Assembly (NCBI GenBank): GCA_030705725.1
Contig: JAUZPW010000102.1
Coordinates: 1-5,890, forward strand
DNA from: Bacillota bacterium
Lineage (GTDB): Bacteria > Bacillota > Clostridia > Oscillospirales > Butyricicoccaceae
DNA: 5,890 nucleotides
Reading direction: 5' to 3'
Both the position numbers and the translations under genes were made by a program. A model generated the notes under the pieces. That model was given only the letters and a program-made list of their open reading frames with translations. It was not told where the DNA came from and did not search any database. Each line of letters opens with the position of its first letter. The stretch's first letter is position 1. This document shows positions 1 to 5,890 of this stretch, one piece after another.

Positions 1-3000
1 GTTCCGGAAAATCCAATATTTCCGATGCGATCCGTTGGGTTTTGGGGGAACAGTCGACAAAAACACTTCGCGGCGCCAAAATGGAGGACGTAATTTTCGG
101 GGGTACTGGAAAGCGGAGCCCGATGGGCTTCGCCGAAGTATCCCTGACGATAGATAACGAAAGACGCATACTTAATATCGACTACAACGAGGTAACCGTA
201 ACCAGGCGTTACTACCGCTCCGGCGAAAGCGAATTTTATATAAACCGGTCTCCGGTCAGGCTTAAGGATATCCACGAGCTTTTTATGGATACGGGGCTGG
301 GAAGGGACGGTTACTCTATAATAGGGCAGGGCAGGATCGACGAAATCCTGTCCGTTAAAAGCGACGACCGGCGTGAAATTTTTGAAGAAGCGTCCGGCAT
401 CACTAAATTCCGCTACCGCAAGGATGAATCGGAAAGAAAGCTTCTTTCGACCGACGAAAATCTTGTGCGGGTGAACGACATTGTAGAAACACTCAGGCAG
501 CAGGTAGAGCCGCTTAGGGAACAGGCCAAAACGGCAAAAAAATATCTAACGTTTCGCGACGAGCTGCGTGTCCTTGAGGTATCGTCCTGGCTCGACTATT
601 TAGATAAAATGAAAACCGGCCTTATAAAAACTAGGACGGACTATGAAAATGTCTCTAGCCAGCTTGAAAAAAGCCGTGAGGAGCTCGACCGGCTCTACAG
701 GCTTTCCGAGGAGCTCGCGCAGCAGATGCACGCAAAGGACACCGAAACGGAGCGCGTGAGGTCGGATCTCAACGAAACGGAAAGGCTGACCGCCGCTTTT
801 GACAGCGAGCTTGCCGTTCTAAGAACGAACTTAAGAAACAATTCGGATAATATTTCCCGCATTGAAAACGAGATAGCGGATCAGTCCGGCCGGGAAGGCG
901 GCCTGAAAGCGCAGATAGACGCCAAAACCCTGCGGATTGAGGAAATTGAGGATTTAGAACGCGACACTAAAGGCAAACTCGATATTTTGCTGCGGAAGGC
1001 GCAGGAAACAGCGTCTGTTTCGAACGATATAGACGCTAAAATCGACGCGCTTTCGGCAGAGCAGCAAAGTATGCTTGACAGAGCATCGGAATACGAAAAA
1101 AGCATATCCTCGCTCGAGTCCGTGGCTTTAGAAATCGAGAGCCGCAAAAAGGCGCTTGAAGCCGAACTGGAAAAGAAAAATGAAGCTCTGCTGGCGGAAG
1201 AAAACAAGGCCGGGGAGCTTAACTTGTCTCTTAAAGACAGCCGTGAGAAGCTCGAGTCGCTGCTTAACGCCGCAAAGGGCTACGAGCTTAAGCTGAGCTC
1301 GCGCGAAAAAAAGGCGGCGGAGCTGCGTGAAACGGAAAGGCAGACCGGAAACCTTCTTGATTCGCAGAAAAGCCGGTTACAGATGCTGTCCGACATGGAA
1401 AAAGAGTACGAGGGCTTTCCCAAATCGGTCAAAATGGTCATGCAGCAAAAAGAACACGGCGCTTTAAGAAACATTCACGGGCCGGTATCCAGGCTCATCA
1501 CGGCGCCCGAGCAGTATTCGGTCGCGATCGAGATTGCGCTGGGGGGTTCGATGCAGAGCATTGTCGTCGACCGCGAGGAGGACGCCAAGGCTGCGATCGG
1601 TTACTTAAAAAGCAGCGAGTACGGCCGTGCTACATTTCTGCCGCTGTCGGCTGTAAGAGGACAGGAGCTTAAGGAAAACGGCCTCTTTCAGGAGGAAGGA
1701 TTTTTAGGCCTCGGCCATGAGCTGATAAGCTTTGATCCGAAATACCGCGAAATAGTAAAAAATTTACTTGGACGCACGGTTATTGTCAATCATATAGATA
1801 CCGCCATAAAAATGGCCAGAAAATATCAGAACCGTTTTAAGATCGTAACGCTGGACGGGCAGGTAATGAACCCCGGCGGCTCAATGACCGGAGGAAGTGT
1901 CGGAAAAAACTCCGGGATGCTGTCACGCGCCGGTGAAATTCTGCGCCTTAAAGACGATATATTAAAAGGTGAGGAAAAACGCGTTCAGACGGAACGCCTG
2001 TTAAAAGAAGCCGAACGCGAGTATAACGCCGTCCGTTACGACCTGGAGCTTCTTAAAGCCGACCAGCGCGAGTCGGAAGACAGCGTTTTAAGGCTTGAAA
2101 GCGTACTGTCCCAGCATGAAGCGCTTCTGAAAAGCATAAAAGATTCGATCACCGCTCAGCAGGACGAGCTCCAGAGCCTGGACAAAAGGGTTAAAATTTC
2201 TGAGGATGAAATTGAAAAAGCAAAGAAAGACGTCGAAACCGAAAGACAGAACGCGTTAAAGACTGAAAACGAAATAAAGGAGCTGTCTTTGGGGAAAAGC
2301 GGGCTTTTAGACAAGCAGGGTTCGCTCACCGAACAGATGAACGGGCTGCGAGGCGAGCTCGGCAAGCTTGCAGCGGAGCGTGAAACGCTCGAAAAGTCCG
2401 CAGCGGAGCTTTCGGAGCTCTACAAAAACCTTACGGACGACCGCAAACGCCGCGCGGACGTTATTTCAGGGCTCGTCCTGCAAAACGCCGAGATTTCGCG
2501 GCAGATCAGCGAAAAGGAAGCTTTGAAAGACGAGAGTCTGGCTAACGCCGAGAAAAAGAAGGAAATATTAAAGCTTATAAACACGGAAAAAATGAATATA
2601 GAAGGCGAACGGGTAAAAAAAGAAAAGGAAAGCCAGTCGAAAAACCGCGAGATGCTTAACCTTGAACAGGAACGCTCCCGCCTCGAATCGCAGAAAACAC
2701 AGGCTGAAATGGAAGAACGGCAGATTATCGAGCGCCTTTGGGAAAGCTACGAGCTTACGCAGCTTACCGCTCAATCGGTCAGAAAAGAGCTCGAAAGCCC
2801 GTCGAAGACAAACCGCAGGATAAACGACCTCAAATCAGAAATCAAGCTTTTGGGGCAGGTAAATATCGGCGCTATCGAGGAATTTAAGCGCGTTAACGAG
2901 CAGTACGGGTTTCTGACCGCGCAGAAAGACGACCTTGAAAAAGCAAAAAAAGAATTGCTTAAGGTGATCGCCGATATAACGTCCAGCATGAAAGATTTGT

Positions 3001-3476
3001 TTACCGCTCAGTTCGCGAAAATAAACGAGAGCTTTGACGCGACGTTCCGCGAAATATTCGGAGGGGGCACGGCCGAGCTCAAGCTGGACGATCCTGACGA
3101 CGTGTTAAACTGCGGAATTGAGATAAGGGTATCGCTGCCGGGGAAAACGCTTAAAACGATCACGCTCCTGTCAGGCGGGGAAAAAGCGTTTGTGGCTATA
3201 GCGCTTTATTTCTCGATTCTTAAGGTTCGCCCCGCTCCGTTCTGCGTGCTGGACGAAATTGAAGCCGCGCTTGACGACGTTAACGTAGCGAGGTTTGCAT
3301 CCTACATAAAAAAGCTTTGCGGCACGACGCAGTTTATTGCGATAACGCACCGCCGCGGCACGATGGAGGTTTCGGATATGCTTTACGGCGTGACGATGCA
3401 GGAACGCGGAGTATCAAAGCTTTTGGCGCTGAATGTTTCGGAGGTTGAGCAGAAGCTAAACATTAAAATTAAATAG
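1..3476 (+). CDS. smc: Chromosome partition/condensation ATPase SMC (5' truncated by window)
   Basis: SMC is the ATPase of the bacterial condensin (Smc-ScpAB), which loads on DNA near the origin and extrudes loops to resolve sister chromosomes. The reading frame is open from base 3 and begins inside the Walker A loop (SGKSN, 3-17), followed by DAIRWVLGEQS, so roughly the first 34 residues lie upstream of the window. In order: N-terminal head with the Q-loop YSIIGQG (Q at 327-329); N-terminal coiled-coil arm (about 560-1410); hinge (1413-1898, ending NPGGSMTGGS); C-terminal arm (about 1900-2850); C-terminal head with signature LLSGGEKA (from 3165), Walker B FCVLDE (3240-3257, catalytic Glu 3255-3257) and switch His in THRRGTME (3348-3350). 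About 1157 visible codons imply a protein near 1190 residues, normal for the family. All ATPase motifs are intact. The TTG at 42 is internal and is not the start. ftsY follows after 17 bases. Confidence 0.97.
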   Translation, partial: SGKSNISDAIRWVLGEQSTKTLRGAKMEDVIFGGTGKRSPMGFAEVSLTIDNERRILNIDYNEVTVTRRYYRSGESEFYINRSPVRLKDIHELFMDTGLGRDGYSIIGQGRIDEILSVKSDDRREIFEEASGITKFRYRKDESERKLLSTDENLVRVNDIVETLRQQVEPLREQAKTAKKYLTFRDELRVLEVSSWLDYLDKMKTGLIKTRTDYENVSSQLEKSREELDRLYRLSEELAQQMHAKDTETERVRSDLNETERLTAAFDSELAVLRTNLRNNSDNISRIENEIADQSGREGGLKAQIDAKTLRIEEIEDLERDTKGKLDILLRKAQETASVSNDIDAKIDALSAEQQSMLDRASEYEKSISSLESVALEIESRKKALEAELEKKNEALLAEENKAGELNLSLKDSREKLESLLNAAKGYELKLSSREKKAAELRETERQTGNLLDSQKSRLQMLSDMEKEYEGFPKSVKMVMQQKEHGALRNIHGPVSRLITAPEQYSVAIEIALGGSMQSIVVDREEDAKAAIGYLKSSEYGRATFLPLSAVRGQELKENGLFQEEGFLGLGHELISFDPKYREIVKNLLGRTVIVNHIDTAIKMARKYQNRFKIVTLDGQVMNPGGSMTGGSVGKNSGMLSRAGEILRLKDDILKGEEKRVQTERLLKEAEREYNAVRYDLELLKADQRESEDSVLRLESVLSQHEALLKSIKDSITAQQDELQSLDKRVKISEDEIEKAKKDVETERQNALKTENEIKELSLGKSGLLDKQGSLTEQMNGLRGELGKLAAERETLEKSAAELSELYKNLTDDRKRRADVISGLVLQNAEISRQISEKEALKDESLANAEKKKEILKLINTEKMNIEGERVKKEKESQSKNREMLNLEQERSRLESQKTQAEMEERQIIERLWESYELTQLTAQSVRKELESPSKTNRRINDLKSEIKLLGQVNIGAIEEFKRVNEQYGFLTAQKDDLEKAKKELLKVIADITSSMKDLFTAQFAKINESFDATFREIFGGGTAELKLDDPDDVLNCGIEIRVSLPGKTLKTITLLSGGEKAFVAIALYFSILKVRPAPFCVLDEIEAALDDVNVARFASYIKKLCGTTQFIAITHRRGTMEVSDMLYGVTMQERGVSKLLALNVSEVEQKLNIKIK

Positions 3477-3478
3477 AT

Positions 3479-3487
3479 TAAGGCGGT
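3479..3487 (+). promoter_or_regulatory. Ribosome binding site of ftsY
   Basis: TAAGGCGGT matches the ideal Shine-Dalgarno TAAGGAGGT at eight of nine positions and ends six bases before the ATG at 3494. It supports that start and predicts efficient independent initiation of ftsY just after the smc stop codon. Confidence 0.75.
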
Positions 3488-3493
3488 TTATAT

Positions 3494-4402
3494 ATGGGCT
3501 TTTTTGACAAAATAAAGGATTCAATAACAAAAACAAGGCAGACCGTATCGGGTCAGATAAACGGCGTTTTGTCCGGCTTCAGGAAGGTGGACGAGGATTT
3601 TTTATCCGAGCTTGAAGACGCGATGATCATGGCGGATCTGGGCGTTTCGGTAGCGGAAAAAGCGGTCGAGGACTTAAGAAAAGAAGCAAAGAGTGAAAGG
3701 ATAAAAACCAAAGACGAGCTCCAGCAGGCTCTAAAGTCGATACTTTTATCGATGCTTAAGGAAAACAGCGGCCTGGATCTCAAAAAAAAGCCCGCCGTGG
3801 TTTTAGTTATAGGTGTGAACGGAGTCGGCAAGACTACCACAATAGGAAAACTTGCCGCTCAGCTTGTCAAGGACGGAAAAAAGGTTGTGCTTGCCGCGGG
3901 CGACACGTTCCGGGCCGCGGCGGCGGATCAGCTTGCCGTTTGGGCTGACCGCACCGGAGCGGATATTATACGGGGAAAAGAAGGCGCCGACCCCGCGGCG
4001 GTTATATTCGACGCGATACAGGCCGCCCGGGCCAGAAAAGCCGACGTCATACTCTGCGATACGGCCGGAAGGCTGCATAATAAGCAAAACCTGATGAACG
4101 AGCTTTCAAAAATCAGCAGGGTCATAGAAAGGGAACTGCCGGATTCGTCGAACGAAACTTTACTCGTTCTCGACGCAACCACAGGGCAAAACGCCATTAT
4201 ACAGGCGGAACAGTTTAATAAGGTCGCAAAAATCACCGGGCTCATTCTTACAAAGCTCGACGGCACTGCGAAGGGCGGGATTGTTCTGGCAATTTCTGAT
4301 TCCTTCAATATTCCGGTCAAATATATCGGCGTGGGCGAAGGAGCAGAAGATTTGGTTTTGTTTGAAGCGGAAGGCTTTGTAAACGCGCTGTTTAGTATTT
4401 AA
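3494..4402 (+). CDS. ftsY: Signal recognition particle receptor FtsY
   Basis: FtsY is the SRP receptor GTPase. It pairs with the SRP protein Ffh at the inner face of the membrane and hands ribosome-nascent chain complexes to the Sec translocon. The 302-residue protein is an NG-type SRP GTPase: helical N domain at about 20-95, then G1 GVNGVGKTT (107-115), DTFRAAA (137-143), G3 DTAGR (189-193), the DATTGQNA loop (227-234), G4 TKLDGTAKGG (253-262) and GVGE (279-282). The ending, DLVLFEAEGFVNALF, is an FtsY-type C-terminus, and there is no Met-rich M domain, which excludes Ffh. The long acidic A domain of E. coli FtsY is absent. Instead the protein opens with a short, probably amphipathic helix (MGFFDKIKDSITKTR) that likely contacts lipid. 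The ATG has a strong Shine-Dalgarno. Clustering with smc is common in Clostridia and Bacilli. No GTPase residue looks missing. Confidence 0.97.
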   Translation: MGFFDKIKDSITKTRQTVSGQINGVLSGFRKVDEDFLSELEDAMIMADLGVSVAEKAVEDLRKEAKSERIKTKDELQQALKSILLSMLKENSGLDLKKKPAVVLVIGVNGVGKTTTIGKLAAQLVKDGKKVVLAAGDTFRAAAADQLAVWADRTGADIIRGKEGADPAAVIFDAIQAARARKADVILCDTAGRLHNKQNLMNELSKISRVIERELPDSSNETLLVLDATTGQNAIIQAEQFNKVAKITGLILTKLDGTAKGGIVLAISDSFNIPVKYIGVGEGAEDLVLFEAEGFVNALFSI

Positions 4403-4406
4403 ATAA

Positions 4407-4414
4407 TAAGGGGT
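4407..4414 (+). promoter_or_regulatory. Ribosome binding site deciding the TTG start of rdgB
   Basis: TAAGGGGT lies seven bases before TTG 4422 and resembles the Shine-Dalgarno consensus. The stop TAA at 4407-4409 is in the rdgB frame, and the codons between it and 4422 (GGG GTC GGG AAC) offer no other start. The family N-terminus (MRFILASNN) begins exactly at this TTG. Confidence 0.7.
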
Positions 4415-4421
4415 CGGGAAC

Positions 4422-5000
4422 TTGCGTTTTATTTTAGCGTCAAACAATGCGCATAAAATATCAGAGATCCGCGCGATATTGAGCCCTCTGGGCGCTTCTC
4501 TTTTGTCATTAAAAGACGCCGGAATCGACAGCTTTCCTGATGAAACCGGGACGACGTTTGAGGAAAACGCCATAATTAAAGCCGAAGCAGTCTTCAAAAA
4601 AACGGGCATTCCTGCAATAGCCGACGATTCCGGGCTCGAAGTGAGGGCTCTCGGCGGCGCGCCGGGGGTGCATTCCGCAAGATACTGCGAGGGAACTGAT
4701 CTTGACAGAATCAAAAAGCTGCTTAACGCGCTTTCCGGGGTACCCGAAGGCGAACGCAACGCGCGTTTTGTTTCGGTGATCGCCTGCGTCAGAACAGAAG
4801 GATCTTTCACCGCAAGGGGAGTCTGCGAGGGCGAAATACTTTCGGAAATCAAAGGTATGGGCGGCTTCGGGTACGATCCGGTTTTTTTCGTCCCGGAAGA
4901 AAACATGACCTTTGCGGAAATGCCGCCGGAAATCAAAAACAGAATATCACACAGGGCGAAGGCGCTTTCGGAATTTAAGAAGAAACTAATAAAAGGGTAA
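4422..5000 (+). CDS. rdgB: dITP/XTP pyrophosphatase (RdgB/Ham1 family)
   Basis: This enzyme hydrolyses the non-canonical purine triphosphates dITP/ITP and XTP/dXTP to monophosphate plus pyrophosphate in the cytoplasm, keeping deaminated bases out of DNA and RNA. The 192-residue protein has the normal family length. Visible motifs are SNNAHK (7-12), which binds the nucleotide phosphates; DETGTTFEENA (40-50), with metal-binding acidic residues; ADDSGL (67-72), with the expected catalytic Asp69; PGVHSARY (81-88); GGFGYDPVF (147-155), the base-recognition loop; and SHRAKAL (176-182) near the C-terminus. The start is TTG, supported by a well-spaced ribosome binding site and by alignment with the usual family N-terminus. 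It follows ftsY after 19 bases and precedes yhbY by 15. The TTG may lower expression relative to its neighbours; that is inference. The family assignment is secure; substrate preference is by family. Confidence 0.96.
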   Translation: MRFILASNNAHKISEIRAILSPLGASLLSLKDAGIDSFPDETGTTFEENAIIKAEAVFKKTGIPAIADDSGLEVRALGGAPGVHSARYCEGTDLDRIKKLLNALSGVPEGERNARFVSVIACVRTEGSFTARGVCEGEILSEIKGMGGFGYDPVFFVPEENMTFAEMPPEIKNRISHRAKALSEFKKKLIKG

Positions 5001-5015
5001 AAGGTTGGGAAACTG

Positions 5016-5300
5016 ATGCTGACTTCAAAAGAACGCGCCACGCTGCGCGCAATTGCCAATAATACTGAAACAATCATTCAGATCGGGAAAGACGGAATTA
5101 CCGAAAACGTGGTGCGCCAGGCGGACGAGGCGCTTACCGCCAGGGAGCTTATTAAGCTGCGGGTGCTCGATTCGTCGGGGCTCAAGGCAAAAGAGGCATG
5201 CACGGAGCTTGCTAAACAGCTCTCGGCGGAGCCTGTGCAAAGCATCGGAACGAGATTTGTCCTCTACCGACAGAGCAAAGAAAAAAAGATCAAGTTTTAA
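5016..5300 (+). CDS. yhbY: Ribosome assembly RNA-binding protein, YhbY/CRM-domain family
   Basis: YhbY proteins consist of a single CRM (CRS1-YhbY) RNA-binding domain and are associated with assembly of the large ribosomal subunit. The 94-residue product fits the family length of about 95-100. It opens with LTSKERATLRAIANN, carries the diagnostic GxxG RNA-contact loop as IGKDGIT (GKDG at 24-27), then NVVRQADEALTARELIKLRV, and ends in GTRFVLYRQ followed by a short basic tail (SKEKKIKF). The ATG is the only ATG, GTG or TTG between the rdgB stop and the conserved N-terminus. Its ribosome binding site is weak (AAGG at 5001-5004 or TTGGGA at 5005-5010), so translation may partly depend on coupling to rdgB, whose TAA stop lies in the same frame six codons upstream. 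The last codons contain the heptamer A AAA AAG (5282-5288), discussed as a finding. The precise rRNA target cannot be read from sequence. Confidence 0.93.
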   Translation: MLTSKERATLRAIANNTETIIQIGKDGITENVVRQADEALTARELIKLRVLDSSGLKAKEACTELAKQLSAEPVQSIGTRFVLYRQSKEKKIKF

Positions 5301-5314
5301 CGGACGCGGCAGCA

Positions 5315-5890
5315 ATGAAAGAAAAGATCGGGATTCTCGGCGGCACGTTTAATCCGATTCACAACGGGCACATCGGTGCGGCGGCTGCGGCGAGAGAACA
5401 GCTTAATCTTGACAAAGTGCTTCTTATTCCCGCGGGCATGCCGCCACACAAGGCCGTGCCGGAGGGCTCGCCCGGCAAGGACGAAAGGCTCGAAATGGTA
5501 AAATTGGCCGCTTCCGAATATCCGTTTTTGGAAGCCTGCGACCTCGAGATCAGGCGGAGCGGCAAAAGCTATACGATAGACACCGTAAGCGAATTAAAAA
5601 AGAAGTACGCAGACGCGTCGTTTGATCTTATAGTGGGAACCGACATGTTATTAAACCTTGAAAACTGGCACAGAGCGGACGAGCTCTTTAGGCTCGTAAG
5701 GGTAGCGGCCGTCAGAAGACGAAGCTCTGACGAAGCGGTTATTCTAGGCAAAGCCCGGGAATACGAGCGGAAGTTCGGCGCGGATATTGTGCTTATAAAT
5801 TGCGTCGCTATTGAAATCTCCTCAACCGAAATACGCAAAGAAATAAAAAGCGGCAGAGGCGAAAAATGGATACCGGGTGGGGTATTAAGA
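5315..5890 (+). CDS. nadD: Nicotinate-nucleotide adenylyltransferase NadD (3' truncated by window)
   Basis: NadD transfers AMP from ATP to nicotinate mononucleotide, making deamido-NAD in the cytoplasm, the step before NAD synthetase. The frame is open from ATG 5315 to the last base of the window, 192 codons, with no stop. The family usually has about 200 residues, so only around ten are missing. Motifs: GILGGTFNPIHNGH (6-19), holding the nucleotidyltransferase signature HxGH as His16-Asn-Gly-His19; PPHK (43-46); SYTIDT (85-90); VGTDMLLNLENWHRADEL (107-124); and ISSTEIRKEIKSG (168-180), the second ATP-binding signature (ISSTxIR). The visible end, WIPGGVLR, corresponds to the family's C-terminal W/Y-x-P-x-x-V stretch. 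The ATG lies 14 bases after the yhbY stop. No clear Shine-Dalgarno is visible in that gap, so translational coupling to yhbY is likely. Related genomes usually place yqeK and rsfS next, beyond this window. Confidence 0.96.
   Translation, partial: MKEKIGILGGTFNPIHNGHIGAAAAAREQLNLDKVLLIPAGMPPHKAVPEGSPGKDERLEMVKLAASEYPFLEACDLEIRRSGKSYTIDTVSELKKKYADASFDLIVGTDMLLNLENWHRADELFRLVRVAAVRRRSSDEAVILGKAREYERKFGADIVLINCVAIEISSTEIRKEIKSGRGEKWIPGGVLR

Larger units (their letters stand above)
1..5890 (+). other. Probable operon smc-ftsY-rdgB-yhbY-nadD
   Basis: All five genes read the same way with gaps of 14 to 19 bases. None of the gaps can hold a hairpin terminator, and no convincing promoter was seen inside the genes. 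Co-transcription from a promoter upstream of the window is the simplest reading. Shine-Dalgarno strength falls along the cluster: strong for ftsY, good for rdgB, weak for yhbY and not evident for nadD. This suggests increasing reliance on translational coupling; that last point is inference. Confidence 0.8.

Noticed and set aside
317..322. A perfect TATAAT within smc
   Set aside because: No -35-like sequence lies at proper spacing (GGGCTG at 294-299). The bases encode the conserved YSIIGQG motif, and no gene start follows.
881..2989. Several - strand open frames of 64 to 108 codons within smc
   Set aside because: Their products are Ser/Phe-rich, which is what the complement of Lys/Glu coiled-coil codons encodes. 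They are shadows of the smc arms.
3504..3527. TTGACA -35-like hexamers at 3504, and also near 1076, 4701 and 5409
   Set aside because: None has a TATAAT-like -10 at 16-18 bases downstream. Each encodes a normal part of its protein, such as FDK, LDR or LDK.
3912..4000. Repeated CCGCGGCGG-like words within ftsY
   Set aside because: These are Ala codon runs in conserved segments (DTFRAAAADQ and ADPAAV), not a repeat element.
3553..4320. Open frames on both strands inside ftsY, including an 80-codon + strand frame at 3852-4094
   Set aside because: They overlap the conserved GTPase motifs of ftsY in other frames and have low-complexity products with no family resemblance.
4160..5077. A 305-codon open frame on the - strand across the end of ftsY, all of rdgB and the start of yhbY
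   Set aside because: It lies antisense to three well-supported genes. Its product is Ser/Leu/Pro-rich with no recognisable family, and it has no plausible ribosome binding site or promoter role. The lack of stops follows from the sense codon usage, for example few TTA, CTA or TCA codons in ftsY and few Tyr/His/Gln codons in the relevant context in rdgB.
5327..5358. Imperfect hairpin ATCGGGATT with AATCCGAT, 15-base loop
   Set aside because: It lies inside the conserved N-terminal coding region of nadD, has a bulged base and no T-run, and sits too far from the slippery heptamer to be a typical frameshift stimulator.
5025..5838. Open frames in other frames over yhbY and nadD, including + strand 5053-5352
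   Set aside because: yhbY and nadD are clearly the real frames by conserved motifs. The alternatives encode Arg/Ser-rich or Ser/Leu-rich sequence without homology signs.

Overview
The window is a stretch of bacterial chromosome read entirely from the + strand. It carries five tightly packed housekeeping genes: smc (5' end cut off by the window edge), ftsY, rdgB, yhbY and nadD (3' end cut off). The gaps are 17, 19, 15 and 14 bases, and no terminator or convincing internal promoter is visible, so they look like one operon. Gene order, protein motifs, A/G-rich ribosome binding sites and a roughly balanced base composition suggest a Firmicute of the class Clostridia, perhaps an Oscillospirales-type gut anaerobe. 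That placement is inference; no rRNA or other decisive marker is present.

Layout: 1-3476 encodes nearly all of the SMC chromosome-condensation ATPase, starting inside its Walker A loop. 3494-4402 encodes FtsY, the signal recognition particle receptor GTPase. 4422-5000 encodes the RdgB/Ham1 pyrophosphatase that removes deaminated purine nucleotides, starting at TTG. 5016-5300 encodes a YhbY-type RNA-binding protein linked to ribosome assembly. 5315-5890 encodes NadD, the nicotinate-mononucleotide adenylyltransferase of NAD synthesis, missing only about the last ten residues. No gene-free stretch exceeds 20 bases.

The genes do not form one pathway. They are growth-linked functions: chromosome segregation, membrane protein targeting, nucleotide-pool cleaning, ribosome maturation and NAD supply. 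In related genomes such clusters usually have rnc upstream and yqeK/rsfS downstream, but neither lies inside this window.

I see no evidence of a new defence, mobile or biosynthetic system; this is a core region. The observations most worth checking are small. A dnaX-type slippery heptamer lies at the end of yhbY, and a -1 shift there would read without a stop into nadD. There is also a strong synonymous-codon context effect, with GAG and AAG used before CTN leucine codons.
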